Source: Lysinibacillus sp. ZYM-1 (lineage in GTDB: Bacteria > Bacillota > Bacilli > Bacillales_A > Planococcaceae). From it: 64,000 nucleotides of DNA. The number at the start of each line of letters is the position of its first letter. The stretch's first letter is position 1. The position numbers and the translations under genes are program-made. The stretch is from assembly GCF_001308875.1 (NCBI RefSeq), contig NZ_KQ465112.1:117578-181577 (forward strand). The letters are read 5' to 3'. The notes beneath the pieces are model-generated. The model did not search any database. It was not told the DNA's origin and saw only the letters and a program-made list of their open reading frames with translations. This document shows, one piece after another, positions 47,098 through 55,609 of the stretch.

Positions 47098-48566
47098 TGC
47101 TCATTATATTCATCTTTATGGGCATCGGCGGAACGGGTTGAATCCTGAGGAGCAAGGGCTTTATTGCGCTCCGTATAACCTTTGGGTGATAGACGGAAAA
47201 TAGATTTTTTGATGGTGGACCAGTTTAAATCTGTCGCAAGGATCAGGTAAGAATAACCGTAAATGCGAATATTACTTAAGTAAAGAAGTGTCAGATATAA
47301 AGAAACAAAGAAGCCAAACAAGCCCAAAAAGGCACTAGCTAGGATAAAGGCAATGCGTAATATACTGACCGATGTAACGAGCGATTGATTGACCAATGTA
47401 AATGAAGCAATGGTAGAAATGGCGATGACAACAATCATTTCAGGGCTTGTTACACCTGCTCGAATGGCAGCATCTCCGATAATGATTCCACCTACAACAC
47501 TGATGGTTCCACCAATGACAGAAGGAAGGCGTAAGCCTGCTTCGCGGAACAATTCAAACATCAGAAGCATCAGTAACATTTCAAGTGAAGAAGGGAGGGG
47601 TAATCCAGCTTTGGCCTGCACAACGGTCGCCAGTAACTGTAATGGTAATTGATTTTGATGATAGGTCGTTAAAGCAAGCCAAAAGGCAGGCAGTAGTAAT
47701 CCTATAAGAATACCGATTATCCGTAATATTCGTTCCACAGAGCTAAAAATGATTGGATATTCATTATCTTCGGCAGATTTCAATAATAAGAACAGATTCA
47801 CAGGTGTGACAATGCCATAAGCGACACCATCTACAAAAATAACAAATCGTCCCCTTGCTAATGCTTGAACGGCATAATCGGGTCGCCCTGTATAATCGAA
47901 CTTTGGAAATAACTTCGAATTTTTATTGACGCGTTCCATCAGTAAATCCCCACTAAAAACGATATCTGTATCGACTGCTGCTAGTTGCTTCTTTATACCA
48001 TGCAAAATGTCCATGTCCACAATATCATCAAAATACAGGATAGCTACAGTTGTTTTCGATCGTTTCCCAAGCTCCACCTTTTCAACACAAAATGAATTCG
48101 TCGGCAAACGTTTTCGAATTAAAGCGATATTGACGCGAATATCTTCAATAAAGTTATCCCTTGGCCCTTTAACAAGAACCTCCATACGAGTTTCTTCAGG
48201 CTTGCGATTAGGTTTTTTAGCGATATTGCTAGCATATAAAAGATTACTTTGTTCAAAATAAAGTAACAGGAAACCACTATAGACGGATGAAATCAGCTGT
48301 TCCTTGTCTTGAATCTTTTGAAGGCTTGGAATATGGAGATGCCTCATCATATTTTCTTCAAACGGAACTTCATCTAAATGATCATATAAATACTGAATAC
48401 GCTGAATAATGACTCCATTCAGCATTTGTTGATCAATCATGGCATCACAAGTAATAAATTGTACTTTCTGTTCGTTAAAGGTAAATTCCTGAAATTGTAT
48501 ATCTGCGGATTTTTGAAATAGTTTTTTTATTGTATTTAGATCTATCGACTGCTCCTGCTGAGACAT
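47085..48566 (-). CDS. Spore germination receptor subunit A (GerA family)
   Basis: A 493-residue protein. Residues 1-280 form the hydrophilic N-terminal domain (VKGPRDNFIEDIRVNIALIRKRL, a GerA signature near 134), followed by about five membrane helices (LPLPSSLEMLLMLLMFELFREAGLRLP near 325) and a polar C-terminus. GerA subunits sit in the spore inner membrane and sense germinants with B and C partners. It overlaps the upstream B gene by one base (TAATG). No C subunit follows; the next feature is a terminator. Confidence 0.93.
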   Translation of the reverse strand: MSQQEQSIDLNTIKKLFQKSADIQFQEFTFNEQKVQFITCDAMIDQQMLNGVIIQRIQYLYDHLDEVPFEENMMRHLHIPSLQKIQDKEQLISSVYSGFLLLYFEQSNLLYASNIAKKPNRKPEETRMEVLVKGPRDNFIEDIRVNIALIRKRLPTNSFCVEKVELGKRSKTTVAILYFDDIVDMDILHGIKKQLAAVDTDIVFSGDLLMERVNKNSKLFPKFDYTGRPDYAVQALARGRFVIFVDGVAYGIVTPVNLFLLLKSAEDNEYPIIFSSVERILRIIGILIGLLLPAFWLALTTYHQNQLPLQLLATVVQAKAGLPLPSSLEMLLMLLMFELFREAGLRLPSVIGGTISVVGGIIIGDAAIRAGVTSPEMIVVIAISTIASFTLVNQSLVTSVSILRIAFILASAFLGLFGFFVSLYLTLLYLSNIRIYGYSYLILATDLNWSTIKKSIFRLSPKGYTERNKALAPQDSTRSADAHKDEYNEQKNN

Positions 48567-49690
48567 TATGATTCACCACTTTTCATGTCTTGTTTTTCAG
48601 TTTTCCCCTTTTTAGAAGATTTATCCGATAAGAAAGCCACGACAATGAAAAAAATTGATAATGCTAATAAAAAAACAAAAGAAGCAGTTAATATATAATG
48701 TCCTTTCACCTTTAAAAATAAGCTTTCATTTAACATAATTAACGGTAAACAAATGAAGAAGAAGGGAGGAGCTAGCATTTGCCATATACGTTTCGGATCT
48801 CCCGTCATTTTTAATAAATCTGCCACAATATATAGTAGGAAACTAACGCGAACGAAAGTTCCTGTTAACCATTGGTAAATAGAGAAGAAGTCAAGATGCT
48901 CAATATAGCGTCCGATTGTCACTAATCCCCATTCTTCATAAGCAGGATAACGTTGTTTAGACGCTTCACTTGGCCCGAATTCTGTAATGGCCCCTATTAA
49001 CGGACCTAATGTAAGGCCAATTAAGATGGCCAGCATAATTGCAAAATGATACCAACGAAGTCGTTCTTTAAATTGATGCTGCAAAAATAACAGCAACAAT
49101 AGCTCTATAAACCCTGATGCTGGAAAAATCATACCATGTATGATGGGCTGAAAACCATGCTCAAAAAAAGGGCGCAACAAATTGTAATCTTTTACTTGTA
49201 AATTGGTAAAAGCGACAAAAAAGCCAAGGATCACAACACCGAATAACACAAAAACATTGACTATTACAATGGTCTGTAAGCTAGTTGTCACTAGTAAAAT
49301 GCAAAGGATGGTATAAATAAATAACAATATAAGGACGGGCGTTTGTGGTAAAAATGTGCTATTTACCCATTGTAATGTTTCAACCATGGTAAAAGCTGCT
49401 ATGATCATTAAAAAAATAGCGATGATATAGATGACGATAGAAGAGCCGATTTTCCCCATTTTTTCGTGTAACCAGTCTCGAATGGGTTCCTGTTTCGACT
49501 TCTTTTGAATGTAAACTAACAGAAACAACCAAAAGAAAATAATACCCCCAGCAAATAGTACAGATAGCCAACCATCTCTTTTGGCTGCATCTAGCAGAGG
49601 AGGAATAATAGTTACATGGTTTTTTAAGCCAATAACGGTCATTGATAGGAAGATTACATGTAAAATACTGATTGATCCTACACCTTTCAT
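48566..49690 (-). CDS. Spore germination receptor subunit B (GerB family permease-like)
   Basis: A 374-residue protein with ten membrane helices and a basic C-terminus (SSKKGKTEKQDMK). It belongs to the amino acid permease-like germination B family. Typical early residues (ISILHVIFLSMTVIGLKNHVTIIP) and a GWLSVLFAGG segment are present. It should bind the germinant in the spore inner membrane. It is the first gene of the pair, whereas most ger operons start with subunit A. No clear SigG promoter was recognised upstream. Confidence 0.9.
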   Translation of the reverse strand: MKGVGSISILHVIFLSMTVIGLKNHVTIIPPLLDAAKRDGWLSVLFAGGIIFFWLFLLVYIQKKSKQEPIRDWLHEKMGKIGSSIVIYIIAIFLMIIAAFTMVETLQWVNSTFLPQTPVLILLFIYTILCILLVTTSLQTIVIVNVFVLFGVVILGFFVAFTNLQVKDYNLLRPFFEHGFQPIIHGMIFPASGFIELLLLLFLQHQFKERLRWYHFAIMLAILIGLTLGPLIGAITEFGPSEASKQRYPAYEEWGLVTIGRYIEHLDFFSIYQWLTGTFVRVSFLLYIVADLLKMTGDPKRIWQMLAPPFFFICLPLIMLNESLFLKVKGHYILTASFVFLLALSIFFIVVAFLSDKSSKKGKTEKQDMKSGES

Positions 49691-49783
49691 GATGAAAACC
49701 CTCTAACATTGATTGATACATATTAGCTTAGACAAAAAAGATTAGCTTTATAAGCAGAAAATGGTATGACCTCCACGAAAAAA

Positions 49784-49822
49784 AACGAGGTATTTGATGA
49801 TTCAATCGTCAAATACCTCGTT
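49784..49822 (-). terminator. Terminator of sigV-rsiV
   Basis: AACGAGGTATTTGA (49784-49797) pairs with TCAAATACCTCGTT (49809-49822); the minus strand continues with a T run. Confidence 0.92.
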
Positions 49823-49835
49823 ATTTGAAATTTAT

Positions 49836-50729
49836 TTAATGAATATATTTCGTGCTAACAAGATCCTCTTTTAAGACATCAGTTGGGATTTCAAATTCCA
49901 CAACGCCCATAAAACCTGGTGCTACTTCATATTTATCAAAAGAAATCACAAGCTTACCTTTATCTGAAATATAGAATTGCTGATCAGGTTGAATGGCTGT
50001 AAATTCTTCCATCAAATCTTCATCAGCCATGCCAGCACCTTTCACCCAATAGACTTTATCCTGATTGGATTCGGCAATTTGCGTACGCATTTGCTCCTTA
50101 ATATTTTCACTAATGGCTTCAATATAATGCTTATCTTTAAAGAGCATAGGTAATGTAATTAAAATTTCGTTTTCTTTATCAATGGTATCGTATTCCATTA
50201 CAGTGGAGGAAGAACCGACAGTATTCACCACATAACGACCAATCGATAAGATTTGGTCATTATCTGTTTTAATTTCAAAGCCACTATCAACACCTAAATG
50301 ACCACCAATACCATTAGCCTTTAAATCACCCACTTCAGTGATAAATTCATCGTAGAGGGCTTTCCCTTCCGCACGATACTTATCATTTAATGTATTCGCA
50401 AGATCTTGATTGTCTAAATTTTCAATAGAAGGCACTTTAATGTTGGCATCATAATTATCTTCTGCAACCTCATATTCTGTCCAAGTTAATACTTTGACAA
50501 CACTTCCTACAACAGGAATGTCTGACAGTGTTCGAGCCATTGCTGGGCTCACATTTAAACTAGCAGTAAATAGAATAGCTGCAGCTGCCGAACCAAGCAA
50601 CCATTGAGGCGCACGGTTTTTTCTCTTTTTTCGACCTTGCTTCAATGCGCGTTCTACCACAAAGTCTAATTCCTTAGGAATCGAAACTTCCGTATATTGT
50701 TTTTCTAAATCTTGTAATTTTTTATCCAT
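49836..50729 (-). CDS. rsiV: Anti-sigma factor RsiV
   Basis: A 297-residue single-span protein. The cytoplasmic part (1-42; KELDFVVERALKQGRKKRK) holds the sigma factor; a membrane helix/signal-like segment (about 44-62) ends near SPAMA-RTL, a likely signal peptidase site. The outer DUF4163/DUF3298 domain (from about 95) binds lysozyme in B. subtilis RsiV, where cleavage then frees SigV. The N-terminal ILFTASLNVSP and SDIPVVGSVVKVLTWTEY blocks match RsiV closely. It overlaps sigV by 8 bp. Confidence 0.9.
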   Translation of the reverse strand: MDKKLQDLEKQYTEVSIPKELDFVVERALKQGRKKRKNRAPQWLLGSAAAAILFTASLNVSPAMARTLSDIPVVGSVVKVLTWTEYEVAEDNYDANIKVPSIENLDNQDLANTLNDKYRAEGKALYDEFITEVGDLKANGIGGHLGVDSGFEIKTDNDQILSIGRYVVNTVGSSSTVMEYDTIDKENEILITLPMLFKDKHYIEAISENIKEQMRTQIAESNQDKVYWVKGAGMADEDLMEEFTAIQPDQQFYISDKGKLVISFDKYEVAPGFMGVVEFEIPTDVLKEDLVSTKYIH

Positions 50730-51240
50730 GTGCAGATTCTCCCTTCACATCTTCCAATTGTATTTTCAATAGTTTTAATGCTTTATAAAGACGCGATTTG
50801 GCTGTACTTAACTTAATATCGAGGATATTCGCAACATCTGCGAGCTTTAAGTCCTCAAAATAATGGAGAATCACAACCTCTCGATACATTTGCGGGAGTT
50901 CATCCAATGCATGCTCTAAGTCGACGTTTTCATAGACATCCTCTTGAGCAGGGGTTAAATATTGCAAAGTATCATCATCAGTTACTTGTAATCGTTTGTG
51001 TTTTCGTAAAAAATCAATGGCTGTACGAACGACTATTTTGTAAAACCAGCTTTTCATATAGTCAACATTTTCAAGTCGATCTAATGACAGCATGGCTTTT
51101 TGAATACTGTCCTGTACAACATCTAGTGCGTCCTGTTCATTTTTTGTATAGCTATACGCGAGCAAATAAAAACGCTCTTTTTGTTCCCGAATGAATTGGA
51201 CAAACACCTCTTCATGTTGAAATGCATTTCTTGTTTTCAT
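50722..51240 (-). CDS. sigV: ECF RNA polymerase sigma factor SigV
   Basis: A 172-residue ECF sigma factor. Region 2 (YLLAYSYTKNEQDALDVVQDSIQKAMLSLDRLENVDYMKSWFYKI, residues about 27-70) and region 4 (LPQMYREVVILHYFEDLKLADVANILDIKLSTAKSRLYKAL, about 115-160) are complete. With RsiV next to it, the pair should respond to lysozyme and control peptidoglycan O-acetylation and D-alanylation genes, as in B. subtilis. ATG 51240 fits the usual N-terminus; a TTG at 51246 has better spacing from AAGGAG. Confidence 0.9.
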   Translation of the reverse strand: MKTRNAFQHEEVFVQFIREQKERFYLLAYSYTKNEQDALDVVQDSIQKAMLSLDRLENVDYMKSWFYKIVVRTAIDFLRKHKRLQVTDDDTLQYLTPAQEDVYENVDLEHALDELPQMYREVVILHYFEDLKLADVANILDIKLSTAKSRLYKALKLLKIQLEDVKGESAHG

Positions 51241-51287
51241 GTCCAAAGAAGCTCCTTTTTTTACATTGTCAAATTGTATACACTTAC

Positions 51288-51315
51288 TAGACGTACGAAG
51301 AGAGGGAAAAAGTTG
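51288..51315 (-). promoter_or_regulatory. Possible ECF promoter of sigV (autoregulation)
   Basis: On the minus strand CAACTT (51315-51310) is followed after 16 bases by CGTCTA (51293-51288). The -10 fits ECF promoters; the -35 is imperfect. Confidence 0.4.
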
Positions 51316-51323
51316 ATGCTATT

Positions 51324-51355
51324 AAAAAAACTTACCCCAATATGAGATAAGTTTT
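51324..51355 (-). terminator. Terminator of the TauE gene
   Basis: On the minus strand AAAACTTA (51355-51348) pairs with TAAGTTTT (51334-51327), followed by more T. Confidence 0.7.
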
Positions 51356-51395
51356 ATCCTTCTATAGTGTTAGCATACGTCAGAATAACAGATGA

Positions 51396-52162
51396 TTAGG
51401 AGAAATAGTCATATGTATTTTTCAAGAGTAATAGAATGGTCACAATGATAAATAATTTACGTACATAACTGCTACCACGTTTAATCGCAAATTTTGAGCC
51501 CACAATGGCCCCCGCAATTTGGGCAATTCCCATTGATAAACCATAGGCATAATTGATTTGCCCTAAGTATATAAACATAATAAGGGCGGCAATATTACTA
51601 CCGAAATTTAAAAATTTCGCATTACCTGCCGATTGTAAAAAATCGAAACCAACCATAAGAAAAGCAAAGAGTAAAAATGAACCTGTACCTGGACCTAAGA
51701 AACCATCATAAAAACCAATGAGTGTGATGGCCACCACAAAAAATAGATAACGTTTTGGTGTTAACTTTTTATAGGTAGTGATGCTTCCCCAATCTTTTTT
51801 GAAGATCGTATAGATAGCTACGGCAGCAAGCATTATCAGCATCAGTGGCTTTAGGACACTAGGGTCCATTAAGTGGACATCCACGCTCCGAGCATGGAGC
51901 CCAAAAAGATTAATGGAAATAGCTTATAGACGGCTTTAATATCAAGCTTGCCAGAGCGATAAAATGTCAAAGTGCTCGTGAACGACCCCATCGTACCTGC
52001 TAATTTATTGGTTGCTACAGCTGTAGAAGGAGGGAGACCTACAAACATGAGTGCTGGTAAAGAAATAAGCCCACCTCCGCCAACAACCGAATCAATAAAT
52101 GCTGCTAAAAAACCAAAAAGAATAAGAATTACTAGTATATTTAGATCTAAATCAAAAGGCAC
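51396..52162 (-). pseudogene. TauE/SafE-family membrane protein split by a frameshift
   Basis: Two overlapping frames together make one normal permease of about 255 residues. The first (52162-51869, GTG start) holds the first three helices (AAFIDSVVGGGGLISLPALM, the TauE signature) and ends LGSMLGAWMST. The second (51884-51396) continues with VHLMDPSVLKPLML to the end (GFYDGFLGPGTGSFLLFAF, the second repeat signature). A one-base loss near 51880 explains the break. It may be a true pseudogene or a sequencing error; the second frame has only a poor GTG start. Confidence 0.82.
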
Positions 52163-52377
52163 AACAGGTCATCTCTTTTCTATTGTAATAATCTGATAGT
52201 AGCGAACTGAAGATAGGCTGTAAATACTCTACAAATAATTTTGTGACTCTTGAGTTTAGTTGAAGCGGATAGGATATTCGTATAATTTCTACATTAATCA
52301 AATATTTTCTACTTGGGGTTAGTATTTTGATGTATTATGTAATTGATGGTGTTTTTACGTAAAGGGGACGTGATGAC

Positions 52378-52803
52378 ATGAGTTTAGGAAATCATATACG
52401 TGTATTTCTTTGTGTTGTATTTATGGGGGTGCTTGTAGGCTATGTCTATAATGCAAAAAAAGATATAACAGATCATGAGTATATAGATATCGTAAAAGAA
52501 GGCTATTTGGAGAATTTTTCAGATGTCACAGTTCGTAATGCGTTTAACTACGCATTTTTTGAACCCTATTGGCGATATTATCAAGCGAAAACAAAGGAGC
52601 AAGTTGTAGAATTATCAGGTGATATTACGTTTCAAGGTGAAAAAGGACATGCCATTTTACAATTTGTCGTTGACGAACAAACGAAGCAATTTTCCCTTCG
52701 AGCGATGAAATTTAATGAGGTCGTCTTAAATGCCGAACAAAAACAGAAGCTGGTTGGCATGGTCTATCATACATGGGAAATGAAACAACTAGCTTATGAG
52801 TAA
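52378..52803 (+). CDS. Uncharacterised secreted or membrane-anchored protein
   Basis: A 141-residue protein with one N-terminal hydrophobic segment (IRVFLCVVFMGVLVGYVYNA, about 7-26) and a mixed alpha/beta outer part (GDITFQGEKGHAILQFVVDEQTKQFSLRAM). It is probably an anchored extracellular protein. I do not recognise the family. RBS AAAGGGGACG lies upstream. It lies 75 bp before the monooxygenase gene; co-transcription is possible. Confidence 0.7.
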   Translation: MSLGNHIRVFLCVVFMGVLVGYVYNAKKDITDHEYIDIVKEGYLENFSDVTVRNAFNYAFFEPYWRYYQAKTKEQVVELSGDITFQGEKGHAILQFVVDEQTKQFSLRAMKFNEVVLNAEQKQKLVGMVYHTWEMKQLAYE

Positions 52804-52878
52804 GGTTTTTTGCTTTGTAATTTAGCCGAACTATATTACAGTAAAAGGGGGAGCTTACAGACAGAGAGGATGTTTTGA

Positions 52879-53871
52879 ATGAAGTTAAGTATTTTAGATC
52901 AAATGCCTATACCAAAAGGTCATTCGGCAGAGGAAGCCTTCCAACGTACAGAACAACTAGCATTGCTGGGGGAAGAACTAGGCTATCATCGTATGTGGCT
53001 AGCTGAACACCATAATAGTCAGTCGCTGGCAAGTTCGGCTCCCGAAGTAACCGCTGCATTTTTAGCTGCGAAAACGAAACGACTTCGCATTGGAACAGGT
53101 GGCGTTATGATGATGCATTATTCACCTTATAAGATAGCAGAGGTTTTTAAGACATTGTCAGGTTTAGCACCTAATCGTATTGACTTCGGAGTAGGGAGAG
53201 CGCCAGGTGGTGATCATGCCTCTATTTATGCGCTAGCAGAGGGAAGAAGACAACGCTTCACAGAGCAATACGATAAGCTCGAAATTATTTTAAAGCTGAT
53301 GAATAATCAAAAAACAGGAGAACATGTCTATGATCAAGTCGTTGCAGCACCTGTTCATATTTCATTACCTGAGGCGTGGTTACTAGGTTCGAGTGGTCAA
53401 AGTGCTATGCAGGCAGGGCAGCTTGGCGTAGGCTATTCATATGCGCAATTTTTCACTGGCAATATGTCGAAGGATATTTTTGATGCCTATAAATCTTATT
53501 TTACGCCTTCTTATTATATGGAAAAACCACAAATCATTGTGACCTATGCAGCAACGGTTGCACCAACTTTAGAAGAAGCGGAATATTTGGCAAAACCAAT
53601 TGATATTTCTCGTCTTCAGCTTATGAAGGGGCAAATCATTCAAACGATTTCACCAGAAGAAGCAAAGGATTATCCATTAACAGAAATGGATAAAATGACG
53701 ATTGACAATAATCGCAAAGCAAACCTTGTCGGTACACCAAAGGATATTGCAGCATTTTTAATGAAAGAACAAGAGCACTATGGCTTTGATGAAGTCATGC
53801 TGAACTGTAATCAATATGAATTAGCAAGTCGTTTAAATACCTATAAATTCCTAGCGAAGGAATTATTATAG
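52879..53871 (+). CDS. Luciferase-like flavin-dependent monooxygenase (MsnO8-type)
   Basis: A 330-residue TIM-barrel protein of the LLM class. MKLSILDQMPIPKG at the N-terminus, RMWLAEHHNSQSLASSAPEV near 38-57, IGTGGVMMMHYSPYKIAEVF near 72-91 and DFGVGRAPGGD near 102-112 are typical of the luciferase-family oxidoreductases seen in many Bacillales. It uses reduced FMN; the substrate is unknown. RBS is GAGAGGATG. A strong terminator follows. Confidence 0.9.
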   Translation: MKLSILDQMPIPKGHSAEEAFQRTEQLALLGEELGYHRMWLAEHHNSQSLASSAPEVTAAFLAAKTKRLRIGTGGVMMMHYSPYKIAEVFKTLSGLAPNRIDFGVGRAPGGDHASIYALAEGRRQRFTEQYDKLEIILKLMNNQKTGEHVYDQVVAAPVHISLPEAWLLGSSGQSAMQAGQLGVGYSYAQFFTGNMSKDIFDAYKSYFTPSYYMEKPQIIVTYAATVAPTLEEAEYLAKPIDISRLQLMKGQIIQTISPEEAKDYPLTEMDKMTIDNNRKANLVGTPKDIAAFLMKEQEHYGFDEVMLNCNQYELASRLNTYKFLAKELL

Positions 53872-53875
53872 AACG

Positions 53876-53912
53876 AAAATCACCTCGTTGTTATTCTTCG
53901 AGGTGATTTTTT
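53876..53912 (+). terminator. Intrinsic terminator
   Basis: AAAATCACCTCG (53876-53887) pairs with CGAGGTGATTTT (53899-53910). Confidence 0.92.
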
Positions 53913-53949
53913 ATGAGGCCTTACTGTTTTTTCTTTGTTTTATTGTACA

Positions 53950-53984
53950 CAAAATAAGAAAACCCGGAAATAATTTTCCGGGTT
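53950..53984 (-). terminator. Terminator of the interrupted small gene
   Basis: AACCCGGAAA (53961-53970) pairs with TTTCCGGGTT (53975-53984); the minus strand continues TTCTTATTTT. Confidence 0.88.
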
Positions 53985-53994
53985 CGATTACCAC

Positions 53995-54117
53995 TTACAT
54001 TAAATACTCCATGACACATTGCCTCGCTTCCGCATAGGATCTTAAGATATTCCTAAGAATTCTGTACTTTAGCTTTGCTTTGATGGTCCTTCTGAGTTAT
54101 CGATCAATCGCACTCAT
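53995..54117 (-). pseudogene. Small gene interrupted by one stop codon
   Basis: On the minus strand CTAGGAGGG precedes ATG 54117 by 8 bases. The 41-codon frame reads MSAIDR, TAA, LRRTIKAKLKYRILRNI and on to MEYLM, then stops at 53995. Apart from the TAA at codon 7 it looks like a basic, helical small protein, and a strong terminator follows 10 bp later. Alternatives: a six-codon leader peptide in a regulatory RNA, or a 14-codon overlapping frame from GTG (VRLIDNSEGPSKQS). The family is not recognised. Confidence 0.45.
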
Positions 54118-54311
54118 CGGGTTAACCCTCCTAGTCATTGGATTTGGAAGTGAAATCTTTAATAGTATAGACCAGTGAAAAATTTTTATACGTCTTATAA
54201 AAAAATAAATTTTATTGCTGCCAGATAGCTCTTTTTTATGTACATAAAGAAAAAGTTAAGTTAAAAATTGGTTACGATTTTAATTTTTTATATTTATTTC
54301 CATGGAATTGA

Positions 54312-54504
54312 TTGACTTAAAATGTGTATTAAACATATAATACATTTCAAGAAGCTTATTAACTGTTCAATACATTTTTTTGAAAATAGTGTATTAAGGT
54401 ATTAATACACTAGATGGGTTTAGCGATAGAATGACTAGTCACAATTATAGATGTTTTAGGTAAATCCATCATTTTGCTTATTGTGTATTAAGTGTTTAAT
54501 ACAC
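54312..54504 (+). promoter_or_regulatory. Promoter with three GntR (YtrA-type) operators
   Basis: TTGACT (54312-54317), 18 bases, TATAAT (54336-54341). Three copies of GTGTATTAA-N4-TTAATACAC are present: 54324-54345 (two mismatches, over the -10), 54389-54410 (perfect) and 54483-54504 (perfect, 30 bp before the regulator start). They resemble YtrA-family operators in B. subtilis and should bind the GntR protein encoded next. Confidence 0.82.
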
Positions 54505-54533
54505 AAAATATGATTTTCTAGGAGTTGAGTTAA

Positions 54534-54923
54534 TTGACGGTAAAGTTTAATAATAGGGATCCAGTTTATGTTCAGGTGATCCGGCATTTTAAAGAACAAA
54601 TCGCAAAAGGGTATTTTGAGCCTGGTCAGGAGACGCCATCAAGGAGAGAGCTGGCCAATCAGCTGAAAATTAACCCCAATACAGCACAAAGAGCTTATAA
54701 GGAAATGGAGGAACAAGGATTGATTTTTACTGAAGGAAATATGCCAAGTTGCATTACGAAAGATGAAGCGGTTCTCAAAAGTGTCCGCGAGGAGTTGATT
54801 ATGGAAGCAGTTGACTTATTTTTAGGTTCGATTCAATCCATCAATGTGCCGTTAGAAGAAGTGTTGGAGCTAGTTAAGAAAAAACATGAGGTCAAAAGCG
54901 GAGAAGCGGAGGATTCGAAATGA
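54534..54923 (+). CDS. GntR-family (YtrA-like) repressor
   Basis: A 129-residue YtrA-subfamily regulator: winged helix at residues 8-70 (PSRRELANQLKINPNTAQRAYKEMEEQGLI) and a short helical dimerisation tail. In B. subtilis, YtrA represses an ABC transporter operon induced by some cell-wall antibiotics. It overlaps the ATPase gene by 4 bp (ATGA). The start is TTG 54534, with TAGGAG upstream. It probably binds the three operators in front of its own gene. Confidence 0.92.
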   Translation: MTVKFNNRDPVYVQVIRHFKEQIAKGYFEPGQETPSRRELANQLKINPNTAQRAYKEMEEQGLIFTEGNMPSCITKDEAVLKSVREELIMEAVDLFLGSIQSINVPLEEVLELVKKKHEVKSGEAEDSK

Positions 54924-55609
54924 TCGAAGTAAAAAATGTCAAGAAAAACTACGGCAGGAAACAGGTTTTAAAAGGACTTTCTTTTACGGCGGAGAAAGGT
55001 GAAATTACTTGTTTAATTGGGGTAAATGGAGTGGGGAAAACGACAATCATGAAAGCTATTATGGCGCTTACTCCGATTAATAGTGGCGAAATTTTGATTG
55101 ATGGGGAAAAGATCCGAAAAGAAAGCTTTGAGAAAATTACCTTTATCCCAGATACGATTACGATGTTGCCGCAGATGAAAATTTGTGAAGCTTTTGCGTT
55201 CATGGCGGATTTTTATAAAAACTGGAATTTTCAAAGGGCAGAAGAGTTACTGCAATTTTTTAAACTAGATCCAACGGAACGGATTGCCAACTTATCCAAA
55301 GGGAATACTGCTAAAGTAAATATGCTATTAGGTTTGGCACTGGATGCAGATTATTTACTGATGGATGAACCTTTTTCTGGTATCGATATTTTTTCTCGTG
55401 AACAAATTACAGAAGTGTTTACAAGCCATTTAATTGAAGAGCGTGGCGTTATTATCACAACACATGAAATTAGTGACATAGAACACTTGATTGATAAAGC
55501 AGTCCTTATTGATAACGGTGAAGTAATAAAGGAATTTAGCGTGGAGGAAATGCGTGAGAATGAAGGGAAATCTGTAGTTGATATTATGTGGGAGGTGTAC
55601 CAGAGATGA
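54920..55609 (+). CDS. ABC transporter ATP-binding protein (YtrB-like)
   Basis: A 229-residue ATPase. Walker A is GVNGVGKTT (near residue 34), the signature is the variant LSKGNTAKV (near 134), Walker B is YLLMDEPFSGID (near 152) and the switch histidine is TTHEI (near 188). The LSKG signature is usual in YtrB-type systems. It drives the permease encoded next and sits in a four-gene operon under the GntR repressor. Confidence 0.92.
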   Translation: MIEVKNVKKNYGRKQVLKGLSFTAEKGEITCLIGVNGVGKTTIMKAIMALTPINSGEILIDGEKIRKESFEKITFIPDTITMLPQMKICEAFAFMADFYKNWNFQRAEELLQFFKLDPTERIANLSKGNTAKVNMLLGLALDADYLLMDEPFSGIDIFSREQITEVFTSHLIEERGVIITTHEISDIEHLIDKAVLIDNGEVIKEFSVEEMRENEGKSVVDIMWEVYQR

